A stretch of 64,000 bases of DNA, taken from the NCBI GenBank assembly GCA_011634665.1, contig WAEK01000007.1, forward strand, positions 2,514,501 through 2,578,500, read 5' to 3'. Positions 10,819-23,392 of the stretch are shown here, one piece after another (position 1 is the first letter of the stretch; each line of letters starts with the position of its first letter). The position numbers and the translations under genes were made by a program. A model generated the notes under the pieces. That model had not been told where the DNA came from. It was given only the letters and a program-made list of their open reading frames with translations, and searched no databases. The DNA is from Mortierella sp. BCC40632 (Eukaryota > Mortierellomycota > Mortierellomycetes > Mortierellales > Mortierellaceae).

Positions 10819-12810
10819 CAACGCCTCATCCTTGGCAACCTTTGAATAATGCTCACTTCAGGAACGGGCATTGGGGCTCCTCCCTTTTCAGAATAGTGGG
10901 ACGATGTAATTGGTGGAAATGTGAGAGGGACGAGGATCTTGTCCCAGAAGAGTGTACCCTTTCGGACATGACACCTTTCTAGTCATGATCCTACTCTAAA
11001 CTGCTGTGCTCCTGGATTCATGTGGGGGCAGTAAACGGGATCTAGGACAGCACCGTGACTTTGTCACGTATTCCGCTTCCACTTAAACACCTGCGACAGG
11101 TCTCCACATGGAAAATAGGTAAGCATCGCTCGAAACCTTTTTTGGGCTGTTCCTTTTGAATGAAAGTCAAGCAGGCCTGTTGCTCCCCCGAAAAGGTAAC
11201 TAAAAAGAATGGCTTGGGTCCTTTCTTCTCACCTCGTCCGCTCTTTGGCCTGTTCGTATGCTTTGACTATTGAATCCTTTTTGCTCCATGGATCTGGCTC
11301 AATACTCTTCAAGCCCGACGCCTTTGCCAGACTCTCATTATGTCAGAGAAGAAATTATCGAATCAACAGAGATTAGAATGGTTCTCGACATTTGTTATGC
11401 GGTATTCAGCTTGTTCGTGCCTTACCTCTCATCCCTTTCCAATAATGCTTGACCGTCTTGCTTGGTCAAATGTTTTGATAAAAAGACCATCGAAGGACTG
11501 GTATCTGCGAGTGACTGGGACTAGTAAAGAATGACAACGCTGGTTTTGCCTCGGTCACGAATTGAAAGGCATGATAGACTGCTATGACTTATTCTTTTCT
11601 GGGTAGTAAGCAAAAAAAAAAAAAAAAAAAAAAAACGCTGGTAGACACATGCAAGGGAAGATGAGGAAAAGCCAGCGCGATTCATTCAGCCTATTCCCGG
11701 AAGGACAGGGTATCTTGGCATATCCAGTTGACAAAGCCAAAAGGACAAAGGTAAACAGAGTGAGGGCCTAACAGGAAGCAAAATGCGCAAAGGCGCTTGG
11801 CCGAGGAGGGGAGAGACAGAGACTGTACGCCCACAAATCTTGCAGAACTCCTCACTCACCACCCCACTGTACGGCTTTCTATGGCATCATAGCTTCGGGG
11901 GGTTCTCAGAGACCGTTCAAGCTCGAGGAGTTGACTTCGAGTCATTGATCTTGTAGGCCCATACTATTTAGAAAAAAAAGTTCTCGGCAAGTTTGTGGTA
12001 CCTTCATGTTGGCTATCTCATCCCTTCGGCACATTGAACGATGGCGATGCGGAGCAGCGGACGTCCCTACATTTGGTGTTATTGTATTCGGTCAGAGTGC
12101 ATTGCTCCCATCACCTCATTCTCCCCTGGTTCTGCCGAAAAAAGGGGGACCATTCATGCGTTGGAGTGTTCATCACCGGACTGTTGAGATGGAGAAAACA
12201 AACGTCTCGGCTTCCTGGAAATGACCAGGCTTTCAGCAATACGTCAATTGTTCTATCTCCAGACACTGTAGACGGGACTTGAAAGGAGGGAAAGATGGAT
12301 TATCACGAAGGATGCTGAGAGAGAGAAAAGTTTACGGCTGGGGACAGGTGAAAAAAAAAAAAAAAAAAGAGTTCACTCAGGCCGTGTAACCCCACTAGAG
12401 ATGACATACCCTCTCAATGTCATCGTACAGGAAAGAAACAAAAAAGGTAAGGGTCGTTCAGGAACCAATGGGCACGGCATCGGGGTTGCCATACGAGCAT
12501 ACCTCCACTATCCTTTAACACTATGCAAACTTGCTTTGCCACCATTCCTTACTCTCTGATCAAGGTGATGATGCTTCCACAAAGGACACAAGGCAGGTAT
12601 TGGACCTCACATGGAACCATCATTTCCAAATATCAATTGACATCATACTGCATTCAAAAGCTTGTATTGTTCTTCTACACTTTAATGCATGTCCTTCATT
12701 TTTTTTTTTTTTTTTACTATGTATCCGACTGTACGATGTATAGAATCACCTCCTATAATGCTGTTTTCTTTTTCTTTTTTTTCTTTTCCTCATTGTCCAA
12801 AAGAAATGTT

Positions 12811-14250
12811 CTAGGCATCCCTATCAAGACTCCTTTGACCACTTGGTCGCCTAGACTTTTTGATCGGAACATTTGGGTCGCCCTTGTGTTGACTCTCGTA
12901 ATGACGTCGGAGCGCGTCCACTCTCGAGAAACTCTCTCCCGTAGTATGGCGGCAGATCACACAGGGGTAAGGTTTCTCGCCCGTATGAATCCTCTGATGA
13001 CGCTCCAAATCCGCGACGAGTCGGAAAGTTTGACGACAAACATTGCAAGCATGTTCCTTAATACCCAAATGGATATCACGATGGACTTTGAGATTCGAGG
13101 GTCGAGTCAACTCGAGTGAACAAATATCGCATTTGTACAACATCCTTCGGTGGGGCGTGGATTGATGATGGTTGGACAAGGATGAGCCATGACGTTGTGC
13201 GCGAGGGGTGGTCTTTCCCGCTTTTGCGCGTACGAGCTTGACCTTTGCTTTCATGGCAACGGTGGTCGGGGTGGAGGCGGGGGCGATAACTGGGATAGAA
13301 CGGGTTGGGTCTTGGGGCGCCTGTGAGGAAGAAAAGGAAGCGTGCCAAGCGGAGATCGAGGATGAGCACGAGGACGAGACGGGCAAGAACAGTGCCTCGG
13401 AATTGGACCCGCGGGACATGGTTGCCGCGGGCGAAGCTCGCGATGGGTCAGTGCACGGCGTCGTCGTCAGGGTAATCGAGTCGTCTGTCAAAAATGGTTG
13501 GCTCAGTGTGTGGTACGAGGACAAGGCCGTGGCTGTCAATGTGGAAAGTGCCAAATCTTGAAGACCAAGTGTCTGCGTTTCTGTCTCGATCGTGGGTGAG
13601 TAAGCCTGATTGAAAAAGTCCATTTCAAGGAGCGAGGCAAGATCGGAGGGTCTAGGGTTGGCGATTGCACTCCATGAAGGCTCAAGGGAGCTCGCACAAG
13701 GAGGAGCAAGTGGAGTGGCAGCCCAATAATTGCATTGAGGTACAATCTGTTCTTGTTGAAACTGGAGTTGGTGCTGAGGAGCAGAGGTTGGTTCGATTGA
13801 GGAAGAGATAATTCCTGACAGCGACTGTGAGATATGAGTTGTGCCGACCAGAGCATTCATTGATGAAGAACCAAAAGTTGGTATCGTTGTTGGGTATGGC
13901 AATGAAAATGAAGGGGGGGACAGTTCTGGGTTTCCAGAGAGATGAAGGTCTTCTAAGATGTTTGAGATCTGAGGCGACCGGTCTGTTGCTGTAGCTGTGG
14001 CCGAAATCTCACCATCGATACTGTCGAGCCCATAGAGCATTGATGCTGGGGACGCGAAGGAATCAACAGCGCTATAGTCAGAAAATTCCGAGTCCGAGTC
14101 GAGGAGTGAGGATGGAGACAGGTCAGGCCGAGGTTGGCTGAATATGACGAGCTCTTCGTTCGTGATAAAGCTGAAGCAATCCATCTTGGATGAGCTAGCT
14201 TCCTTCGCTTCGGAGTGCTTTTGTGTGTAATTGCGGCCAGGCTGTGACAT
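12811..14250 (-). CDS. C2H2 zinc-finger transcription factor
   Basis: Intronless, 479 residues from the first true ATG (14250); the open frame extends further upstream but without an ATG. Residues 1-370 are Ser/Thr/Pro/Gln-rich with acidic-hydrophobic patches (LDSDSEFSDY), typical of disordered activation regions. Three C-terminal fingers follow: CDIC...HRDIH (about 374-394), CNVC...HQRIH (402-422) and CVIC...HYESQH (430-455). The second and third are joined by a TGEKPY linker. The third finger has a lengthened loop between cysteine and histidine pairs (CRHTTGESFSRVDALRRH). A basic tail (KKSRR) follows. It is most likely a sequence-specific nuclear regulator; no target or ortholog can be named. 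Confidence 0.85.
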   Translation of the reverse strand: MSQPGRNYTQKHSEAKEASSSKMDCFSFITNEELVIFSQPRPDLSPSSLLDSDSEFSDYSAVDSFASPASMLYGLDSIDGEISATATATDRSPQISNILEDLHLSGNPELSPPSFSLPYPTTIPTFGSSSMNALVGTTHISQSLSGIISSSIEPTSAPQHQLQFQQEQIVPQCNYWAATPLAPPCASSLEPSWSAIANPRPSDLASLLEMDFFNQAYSPTIETETQTLGLQDLALSTLTATALSSYHTLSQPFLTDDSITLTTTPCTDPSRASPAATMSRGSNSEALFLPVSSSCSSSISAWHASFSSSQAPQDPTRSIPVIAPASTPTTVAMKAKVKLVRAKAGKTTPRAQRHGSSLSNHHQSTPHRRMLYKCDICSLELTRPSNLKVHRDIHLGIKEHACNVCRQTFRLVADLERHQRIHTGEKPYPCVICRHTTGESFSRVDALRRHYESQHKGDPNVPIKKSRRPSGQRSLDRDA

Positions 14251-15572
14251 GGTGTAAGAGAGAGTAAGGACGGAGGGGAGGGAGTGTCGATGTGAACGTG
14301 AGGGAGAGAGTAGAGACGAGTCAGGAATTAGGTGCAAAGATGAAGAGTAGTGGTGAGTTTAAATACAGAAGTTTAAACGAGAGTAAGTGAGAGCAAGAGA
14401 GAGAGAGAGAGAGAGAGAAAAGTGTGTGAGAGGGCTTTATGTGTGGATGTGTGAATGAGATGCGAGCTTCTTTCGGAGGGCTATGCGAGGCATATTTATA
14501 CAAATGTGATTGTGTGGCAGACGGCAGTGCCCCTCTCCCTCTCTCCTTCTCTCCCTCTCTCCTCCTTTCCCTCCTCACTGAAAAAAAAGAGCAAAATTGA
14601 CGGACCGTGTGTGTGTGTGTGTATGTGTGTACAGCTTGTGTGACAGTCCGTTGCTACTAGGTTATCCTCGCAATGTTCTGGAAAAGGAGGATGCGGCTCG
14701 GCGGATTATCGGGCGGATCAAGACAGTCCTTCCCATGCATTGGCCATGGTGGCCGGTTCCTGATGACAAGCACGCACAGATATGGCAGACAGGAAGAAGA
14801 GGAGGGAAAAGGTACGGAAAAAGAGAAGAGTAGACAATTAGAAATTATCTTCAATGGCATTTGTCTATCTCTCCATCTCTCCCTCTGTATCTTTCTGGCG
14901 GACATCCGTGAAGTCGATCCATGTCCAAGTCCAACTAATTTTGGCAAGAAGCTACCTGTTCCGGAAGGACCATGACCCCAATGGAGACACGTTACCCTGC
15001 TCCTGAGAAAAGTGAGCAGATGATGCGATGACCCAATTGCTGTGTAGAGAGAAAGAAGGAAAAAAAAAAGAAAAGAAAGAAAGAAAGAAAGAAGAAAACT
15101 GAGAGAGGATCCCTTCACTGATACAGCTTCTAGAATGAGAGCAAAGGGGAAAAGGTTTTTGTCTTTCCTGCCCCTTTTCCATTAGCCACGCTGCTCCGCC
15201 CCCTTCTCTCCTTGTACCTTGGCTATCAGTTTCCCCGAAACTCCAAAATGTGTGGCGGTGACGACCATCTGAGTTCAGAACAACAGGAAGCTTGAGAAAA
15301 TCGATTGGGAAGGGCGCTATGACCGCAAATGTAACAATGGGGCTGAGGGGAGAAGGGAGGCGGTGAGAGAACAGATGTTGCTCTCAATCCAATGGAAGGA
15401 CAAAATGTTCTGGAAGACCTGCATCATGCAATGGCTGAGTCGACGCTCCCTTTTCTCCCATTCTCCCTCCCGTGGTAGATTGCACATCCATATCCACACA
15501 CACACATCCACACACACAGTCACACACAGTATCCGATTTTTTTTTTATCATAAGAAAAATAATTGCTTTAAG
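14251..15572. other. Intergenic region, zinc-finger promoter side
   Basis: It contains GA (14397-14419), GT (14607-14630) and GAAA (about 15061-15095) microsatellites, and a CA-rich block (15497-15530) just beyond the stop codon of the calcium pump. No coding sequence was recognised. Confidence 0.45.
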
Positions 15573-18449
15573 CTACTTTGAGTGGCTGCCGCTGGTGCTG
15601 CTTTCGCTAGTGCCATCACTCTTGCCATTTTTGTTACCGTTCGTGCTGAGACTCGTCTTAGCTGCACCGTAGGCCTTCTTCCACAAGTTGTCCTTTGCGA
15701 GCTCATCGGTATCTTTGTCAGACGATGAGCGACCCTTCCTCCGGATGGCCTCGAAAAAGTGTGTCTGCATCAACACCTGGCTCGTTGCTCCTTCCCAGCG
15801 CATCCGTGCAGTGCTCACAAGTGGTTGATGCTCTTCGGACGGAATCCGGATAATCGCTCGAAGTGGCAAAAGTCTCAGGAACAAGCCCACAGGTAGCGAG
15901 AGTGATCCAATCAAGACTGTCAATAACCACTGTTCAGCATTCAACGGGACCGTCTTGAATGCCTGTCCTCCAAACTGCACAATCAAGAACTGGCCCAACA
16001 CAACAATCACTTGCACAATAATGAAGATCTTGTTATGGCTGAGGTTCTTGAAGACGTTGAGCGAATCATCAATGCGACGGCAGTTCAATTCGTTAAACAC
16101 CTGAAGGAAGACAAATGCGTTGAAAATCATCGTGCGGAGGACCTTGAGATTGGCAGGAGAAAGCGAGCCATCAGGCGACTCTAGGTGGAAGAGCTGGGCA
16201 CCGTATTTGAGCAGAGCGAGGTTGATACAAATCTGGAAAATAGCTTGTCCGAGGATCATCTTCCACATGCTACAGTTAATCAAAGGTGCGTTCTTGGAAG
16301 TAGGGAAGCGCTTCAGGACGTCGGCACTTGGTGGTTCAGTAGCAAGAGCAAGTGCGGCAAGCGTATCCATGATCAAGTTCACCCAGAGCAACTGAACAGC
16401 CGAGAGCACCGATTGGTTGTCTTCCGAGGCAACTGCAGAGATAAAGGAAAGGATGACAGCAGTGATGTTGACCGTCAACTGGAACTGAAGGAACTTTCGG
16501 ACAGAGTCATTCACGGCACGACCCCACATCAAAGACTTAAGAATGCTGCTAAAGTTGTCATCCATGAGTACAATGGCCGATGCTTCCTTAGCGACTTCAG
16601 TTCCTGTGATTCCCATCGAGAAACCAACGTCGGCCATCTTGAGAGCTGGCCCATCGTTAGTTCCATCTCCTGTGACAGCGACAACTTCTCCCAATTCCTG
16701 AAGTCGGCGCACGACAATTGTCTTATCTGTAGGCGAACTACGAGCCAAAACTTGGAGACGCTTCACAGCCTCGGTTTGATCCGCCTTGGAGAGAGCTCTG
16801 AATTCAGGACCTGTCATAGCCAATCCACCTTTAATAAGGATTCCAGCATTCTTGGCAATCGCTCTTGCTGTCTGGATATTATCACCTGTAATCATTCGAA
16901 CAGTGACACCAGCCTTGGCAAACTTTTGAACACTCTCCACGACACCAGGGCGCAATGGATCCTGAATACCGACAACACCCAGGCAGACCAGCTTTGCATC
17001 AGGTGCCTCCTCGCCATTAAACTTTTTAAACTCACTGCTGGAAACGTCACAGTAGCCGAGAGCAATAGTCCTGAGAGCGCTGTCAGCATATTTGCTGATG
17101 ATCTGGTCAAGTTTGCCACGAGCACTCTCATCCAGAGGTTTGATAACGCCTTCCGAGTCGACATAATGCGTGCACCTCTTGAGAACAATTTCGGATGCGC
17201 CCTTGACATGAAGTCTGTAGGGATCCTTGCCTTGGGGTACTTGAACAACGCAGGACATGGTCTTTTTAGCGGAGCTAAAGGGATACATTTTGACAACCTT
17301 GACATCAGCGCGAATGCTGCTATAAGAGTAGCCGAGCAACTTGATAAATCCAAGTAGAGCAGACTCTGTCTTTGATCCAATAAAGGCAAGGTTGCCCTTC
17401 TCATCCCTGTCTTCAAAGGCAGTCGAGTTGACGGCAATGCCCTCGACAATGATTTGGACAACGTGGTCGGGGGCCTCGGTCTTCCAGGTCTTGGATCCCT
17501 CGACAGTGCCAAAGGAGAGAAGAGAGAGAGTACCCTCGACTACAGTCATCTTGTTTTGAGTCAGAGTTCCAGTCTTGTCGGAGCAAACCGTAGTTGCGTT
17601 GCCCATTGTTTCGCAAGCAGAGAGGACACGAACAAGGTTGTTGTCGTTCAACATCTGAGTTGTAGCATAGGCCAGAGCCAAAGTAACAGCCATCGGGAGA
17701 CCCTCAGGGACGGCAACGACGACAATGGTAATAGCCTGAATAACAATCTTGACAATATCAGAGAACACGTCGGCACCCGATGGGAAGGGACGTTCGGAAA
17801 TCATGTTCTGAACGACATATTTGACCAATAGGGTAGCTAACATGGCCACTGCAGCTGCCATACCAAGTTTCGCAATGGACTCTGCCAAGCTATCGAGCTT
17901 GATCTGCAGTGGAGTGGCCTCGGGAGCCGTCTCACGCATTGCCATCATTGTCTTGCCAAAGAACGAGTTGGGACCGACGGCCGTGACCAGCATGGTGCCT
18001 GTTCCGTCGAGAACCTTGGAGCCTGAGATGACGTAACAGCGCCTCTCAGTATCCTTCTTTAGTGCATCGGACTCTCCTGTGGCGCTGCTTTCATCGCATT
18101 TGATGTTGTGACTGGTAAGGACGATTCCATCCACAGGCAAAAGATCACCAGGCTCCATAAACATTATATCACCGACTTGGATTTCCCTGACGTTGACCTC
18201 CTGTTCACGGCCATCGCGCAACAGTTTGATGCAACGGTCGTCCTTTTTCGCGTTCAGCTTGCGGAATTGTTTTTCTTTTTCATAGTCGTTAATGGCATTA
18301 GTGAAGACCACAGCCGCGACAGCGACAAGGATAGCCACGCCTTCGATCCAGCCGACACGGGGCTCATCCTCGGGATGATGGGGTCCGAAGTCTTCATAGA
18401 TACTGACACCTAGAGAGACGACCGCGGCGACGCTCAATAGAACTAAAAA

Positions 18450-18483
<34 letters not shown>

Positions 18484-19481
18484 CACAAAGCCAAGAATGA
18501 TGTGGTTTCCCCAAATTAACCCCAGCCTGGTTAGTGATGGTTGATCGGGGCTTGGCTAATCTGTTTTCGAGAAAAGATGAAAAGAAAAGAAAAAGCGCGC
18601 AGCCAAAGCATGCTTTGTTTTCAAGAGCCGCATCGAACGCAAGCCCCTTACAATCCCCAGTTCATTATTATGTGAATGGGGATACAAACTTACTCAGCGT
18701 GCGATCATCGTATGCCCTTTTGACAAGGGTGAAGAACGAGGCGCTCTCAACAGTCGGTAGAACCTTTGTTGCCGAAATGGGATAGAGGCATTAATGGGAG
18801 GTGTTGGTCAGTTAATTGAATAGACAGCCCGATGGACAGTGCCACTCTCTCGCTTCGATCCACCTCTTTCTCTCTCCCTCTCTCTCGCTTTGCGATCCAC
18901 GAGTATGGTCCATCATCTTAGGAAATAAAGGGTCTCACTATGCGGAGTGGTTGCGATTGGGCCCTTTGTCGAGACTTTGCGAAACACACACACACACATA
19001 CACAAATATGCGAGAAACCGAGAGGAAGGGGGCCGAGAGCAGGCCGAAAAGATTTTTGCTCCCCACCCCCGACTGACCGAACGCACATGCCCTCCCCCCC
19101 ATCTTCTTCGACCACATCTCTTTGTGCACCACATCCGCACTCACACAAAAACCCACTTACGTTTCGGCCAAAGACGCGCGAACGTGCGGCAAACTTTGGT
19201 TGGTCAGAGTGTCCTACTGAATGGTCATCGGCCTCGTCCGTCTGTAGACCAACCTTGGGGTCTACTCGGAGTCCCTGACAGATCTTGTCAGCACCACCCA
19301 GTTCTTGAGGGAGCTTTGGGTTGGTAGGATCGGTCAATGGAGCAAGGTCTGCGACAGAGAAAGCGAACCCATGGTGCTGTGGTTCGGCGCTTGACTCCCT
19401 GTCGGAATGGTGATGATGACCGTGGCCTGCATGGCTGTTCTGAGGAAGCAGCGGCTCGCGTGAAGACGAATTTCGGGACAT
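15573..19481 (-). CDS. Plasma-membrane-type (P2B) calcium-transporting ATPase
   Basis: Three exons (19161-19481, 18694-18763, 15573-18442) join in frame to 1086 residues. The middle exon supplies the conserved FGRNVLPTVESASFFTLV segment at the start of the transmembrane core. Seen in order are a His/Ser-rich cytosolic N-terminus, M1-M2, the actuator domain, and PEGLPMAV in M4 (about 376-383). Next come the phosphorylation loop with DKTGT (Asp about 419), MTGDNIQTA, TGDGTNDGPALK in the hinge, and M5-M10 with LLWVNLIMDTLAALALATE. The family pumps Ca2+ out of the cytosol at the vacuole or plasma membrane. The basic-hydrophobic tail segment around TSQVLMQTHFFEAIRRKGRS could be a calmodulin-binding autoinhibitor; that is inference. 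The second intron carries (CT)n and poly(T) directly at its acceptor. Confidence 0.95.
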
Positions 19482-19591
19482 TTTGTGCAGCAGCTCAGAG
19501 AAGAAGAGTCTGCAGCGAGGCAGAATAAAAGTCGCAGTAGAGTGGAAGAAGGGGTCAAGTTTTGGCGTTGGAAACTCTGGATAAAGTGAAA

Positions 19592-19624
<33 letters not shown>

Positions 19625-20966
19625 AGAGAAGGAGGTAGAGAAAGAAAGATCGTAACAGGCGTAAAAGAAATTTTCCGTGAGGTCGTTGTGATCTTGCAAG
19701 GATTATATTCCCTGACAAGAAGAAAAATCGTAACAATGGTCCGCGGTGGGGGGGGGGACACGCAGGTGTTGGGTGTGGAAAACGAGTGAAGTGTGTTCGC
19801 CGCTGGGTTGGTGGTAGATCGGAGGGGAAGGAGAAGGAAGGAGGGAGGCGAGGGCAGAAAAGTGGAGAAAGAGAAGAGATGAAAAGCGGCGAAGAGTGGC
19901 GAAGAAGAAAGTGTGAGAAGACACTCACACACAAACACACAAAAAAAGGCTTTATTTCTGAATGCTCTCTCGAATGTCACTTTTTTTCATGCTCTCTCTC
20001 TTTTTAAAAAATCACTCCCCCACTCTGTGAGGTGCAGGTTCACACACTCCCGTCCCCTCTCTCTTCCCCGGTTTACCGATCCACCCCTGCATCATCACTG
20101 TTGCTTTCTAGGCTAGCCTTGTTCAGATGTTCCTCTTGCTATGTCCTCATGTTCTTCCAGTCAGTCATTGAGGAGACCAGCAACGTGCCCACTGATGGCC
20201 AAAGCACGTCAGACGATGGTGGTGAAAGAGGGGGGGATGAGTAGGCGCTCAAGGTAGCACGTAAAAATATCCTAATGCGAGCCTGATTGAGCCTCGTTGA
20301 GGCGAATGTTCCATGGAACCTCGAGTGAGATAACATCACTGATCAAACTCCTCGCAACACGCAATTCACCCGAGATTGCCCCCTCAGGAGTTTTGGACTA
20401 ATGCGCCACGATGACCTGGAGCTCTTCCTCCCCCTCCTCTTTCACATTCACTCTGTTTGCTCTCCTATGTCTGCCGAGCAGGCCCCCCTCCCAGCTCCCC
20501 CTCCCTCGGCTCCTATGCAGGCTGCTCATTCGCACCACCAACGGTTGTCCTCGCTGCTCAGCTCTCTATTCTCGGTATTATTGGAAAATGATTAATAAAA
20601 AGGAGGGTATGTACGAGAGGAGAGAGACAGAGACCACTGAAACCGAGAACAGGATTTCACAAAATTGCAAAGTCGACACAGACAGGCCCCATGCTCTCAC
20701 TCTCTTTGACACAGCCTTACTTTTGGACTTTTGGGAAACCTCGCGCAGCGGCACGCCGTTTTTCTCTCTTCGGATCTTTTTCTTTCTCAGCCTTCATGCT
20801 CCACCGTCGCATACAAATACAACAATTCAGTAAAAAAGACTCTTCTCTATGTTCTATTTGTCCCTCTGACTAGTCTTGGGTGGTTGTACGGAGAGTCGAA
20901 GAGACTGTCTGGACACAAACTCAATTGACCAGAGGCGGGCTGAGCAGCCACCGCCCCTCCTTTCTT
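19482..20966. other. Upstream region of calcium pump and tail side of MDM33
   Basis: It is rich in GA/CT tracts (19590-19640, 19820-19910) and a C/T-rich leader-like block. The sequence up to about 20100 is the likely promoter of the pump. No further gene was recognised. Confidence 0.45.
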
Positions 20967-23082
20967 CTACCGGTTCAGCATTACCGCCACCGCGATCAGG
21001 CCGCCAACAACTGCACCACCAAGTGTGCTCACCAAAAAGTCTGTCCTCGTCGCAGTAACCTCCTCTTCACCATCTCTCAAGATCTTTGAGAGCCGATTTT
21101 CTTTGCGGGCCTCCAGTATGCTATTCACATGGGCCATCTCAGACCAGCCCTGGCTTTTAGATCCATGAGTACCCTCAAGATTGGTGGCCCAGCCCTCGCC
21201 CATATCGACTGTACTAGTAATCTCCTCAGGAACAAAGAGAATAGTACCATCTTCCGCCACAACATAGTCCACCTCAGACGCTTTGCTCTTTTCATCTAAA
21301 GCCGCCTCCTCGACAGCGCTTTGAGCTTGTTGAAGCACGGCATTCTCGATGCGGCAAAGCCTCTCTTCCTGACGCTCTGCGCTCTGTATCATCTTGGACA
21401 GCAGCTCTTCGCCACCAAGAAGCGCCGCTCCAATGGAGATTGGTTTTGAAGGTGCATCATCTCGAGCCTTTGTGTCATCACTTTTTGACACAGCAATAGC
21501 AGGGACGACAGCAGCAGCTGGATGGGCTGCGCTTGAGACTTTTTCAGGTAAAATGCCTCGCTCTGTCAAATCTTGGACAAGCTCCTCATACCTCTCGACT
21601 TGCTTTCGTCTTCTCCGTGGCTCGACAAAAGCCTGGACGATCAAAAAGGCCATGACGTTGACTCCGATAAGCCCCCAAGTGCCATATGTGCTGGCTGCCC
21701 GAATCTTGTCACTCCAGACTTGCTCTTCGTGGTAGCGCTCCATGATCACTCTAGTTAGCATGCGTGATCTCTCCTCAACATCCTCCTCCGCATGTCGGTA
21801 TTCATTCTTGGCCCTCAACTCGGCCTGTTCATTGGCGTGCTCTGAACGGTACAGGTCCGTAAACCGAATCACATCGTCAGGTGACCAAAGATGCTTTCGT
21901 TGCAAGAGATCATTTATGGCCTTTTGAGTATCAGACCTGGTTCCAATAGCATCTTCGTATGCTTGCTTTGACTGGATTAGCTTGATACGTGCTTGATCCA
22001 GACGGTCACCTATTACCGAAGGGAGTGACCATGAATTAGCCTAGCTCGTCTTCAAAAGATGGTGCATCGTCTATCCGCAGTATCTTCAGCGAGCTGGCTG
22101 CATCGTACGCACCATGAGTGATAACCTTCTGCTTCAGTTCATTAATGGTATTGTATCCAGTAAAGTTATTGAGATGTTCTGACAGCTGTGCCACTGTATC
22201 CCTGTAATCCTTTCTCTTGACAGACTCTGAGAGTTGGCGAAGGTTATCAGGCAGGACGGATCGGATATACTCTGTTGATGACTCCAGTGATCTCTTATAT
22301 GGCAAAAGGCGAGCCTTGAACTGTTCCAATGGGTCCGCATCACTCTGAGCCAAACTCGAAATCTTCTCTCCCTCTCCTTTAGATACCCATTCGTGGTTGT
22401 GAGTGACTTTAGGATCGGTAGCTGAAGGGGGCTTTGATAAAGTGACTCCTGTATCCATGCTACCATCTTGAACGATAGTCTTGAATGAGTCGCTACCAGC
22501 AGACTCTACACTCATTGCCTTGCTTGCAGTGTTCAATGGCTGAGCTGAATCCTTTTGCTCCGTTGCGTTTACCCTAGTAGATTGACTAGTATTCGATTGA
22601 GCTATTGCAGCTGCAGCGGCGGCTTCAGCCTTTCTCTTGGCTTCAGCTTCAGCAGCTTCTTTTGCAGCCCAGCGCGCTCGCTCCTCCTCGGCTCGTTTGA
22701 GGGCTTCCTCTTCTAACTTCTTCTTTTCAGCTGCAGCACTATCGAGAATCTCCTTGAGAGCTGCATCCTGAGCCTCGATCCGTTTCCGCTCAGCATCCTC
22801 TACTACCTTTCTCTTTACCTCTCCTTCCTCGGCAGTTATCCGGGATGCAGGGGCTCCAGTGCCAGAGGGACTAGAGGTACTCTCCGACTTTATAACATTA
22901 GCAGCGCCAATATTTCTGTCCGGCTTATTGTTGGATCCGCTCCCGCTTTCTAGGTTTCTGGCAGCGGTGCCTGAGAAGGCTCGCCTGACGAGAAATGAAG
23001 TCCGGTTTGAGGATGAGTAGCGAGAAAAGAGGATCGATGGTTGGGATCCCGCTACGCGAGCGAGACAGATGTTACTGGTCAT
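20967..23082 (-). CDS. MDM33: Mdm33/She9 mitochondrial inner-membrane protein
   Basis: Two exons, 22113-23082 and 20967-22009, encode 670 residues. The intron begins GTGCGT and ends TAG, with a CTAAT branch-like site. The join restores the family signature running through ELKQKVITHGDRLDQAR and NDLLQRKHLWSPDDVIRFTDL. Mdm33/She9 lies in the inner mitochondrial membrane and affects fission and cristae shape. Seen here are an Arg/Ser-rich mitochondrial presequence (first about 40 residues) and a long Ala/Glu/Lys coiled coil (about 95-185) not typical of the yeast protein. The conserved She9 block follows, ending HEEQVWSDKIRAASTYGTW, with a transmembrane helix at about 434-452. A low-complexity region and a second hydrophobic helix at the extreme C-terminus complete it. 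The ATG at 23082 is preferred because upstream codons lack an ATG. Confidence 0.9.
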
Positions 23083-23392
23083 CGGATGAGGAACTAGAAA
23101 AGGAACCGACAACTTTTCGGGCGAATTGGATGGAGGCCTGTCCAATTGGGGATCAATGGGAATGGACGGTTGGGGACGGAGTGGGGAGTCGAGAGGTAGG
23201 GAAGGGGAGGAGGAGGAGGAGGACTGCTAGATTTTTTTTGTCACGTTTTTTGCTTGTTGTGTGCACATCGTCGTCTCTTGTCTTGATTCGCTCCACCATC
23301 CAGACAATCATCTTATCATCTCTCGCGAAGAGACATTTGTGGCTACTTCACGTCGATTCAAACACGGCATTGCAGGAGAGTGGATAATTATC
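23083..23392. promoter_or_regulatory. Shared divergent promoter MDM33 / NSP1
   Basis: Only 310 bases separate the two ATGs. The interval holds a GGA-rich patch (23205-23225) and a TTTTTTT tract. No TATA box is obvious. Confidence 0.5.

Larger units (their letters stand above)
9710..12810. other. 3.1-kb intergenic region with simple repeats
   Basis: No open frame here shows a family or credible splice structure. It contains a GA-rich block (10020-10065), the TTTG/TATG/TCTG array (10383-10475), A and GGAA tracts (10765-10818), an A run (11612-11634) and T runs (about 12700-12716 and 12770-12790). It probably holds the 3' ends of both convergent neighbours. Confidence 0.5.

Noticed and set aside
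12523..13119. 198-codon + strand frame overlapping the zinc-finger gene
   Set aside because: It crosses two T runs and the antisense of the zinc fingers, with no domain.
16185..17357. 390-codon + strand open frame
   Set aside because: It lies wholly antisense to the conserved calcium ATPase core, has no recognisable domain, and fits a codon-bias shadow.
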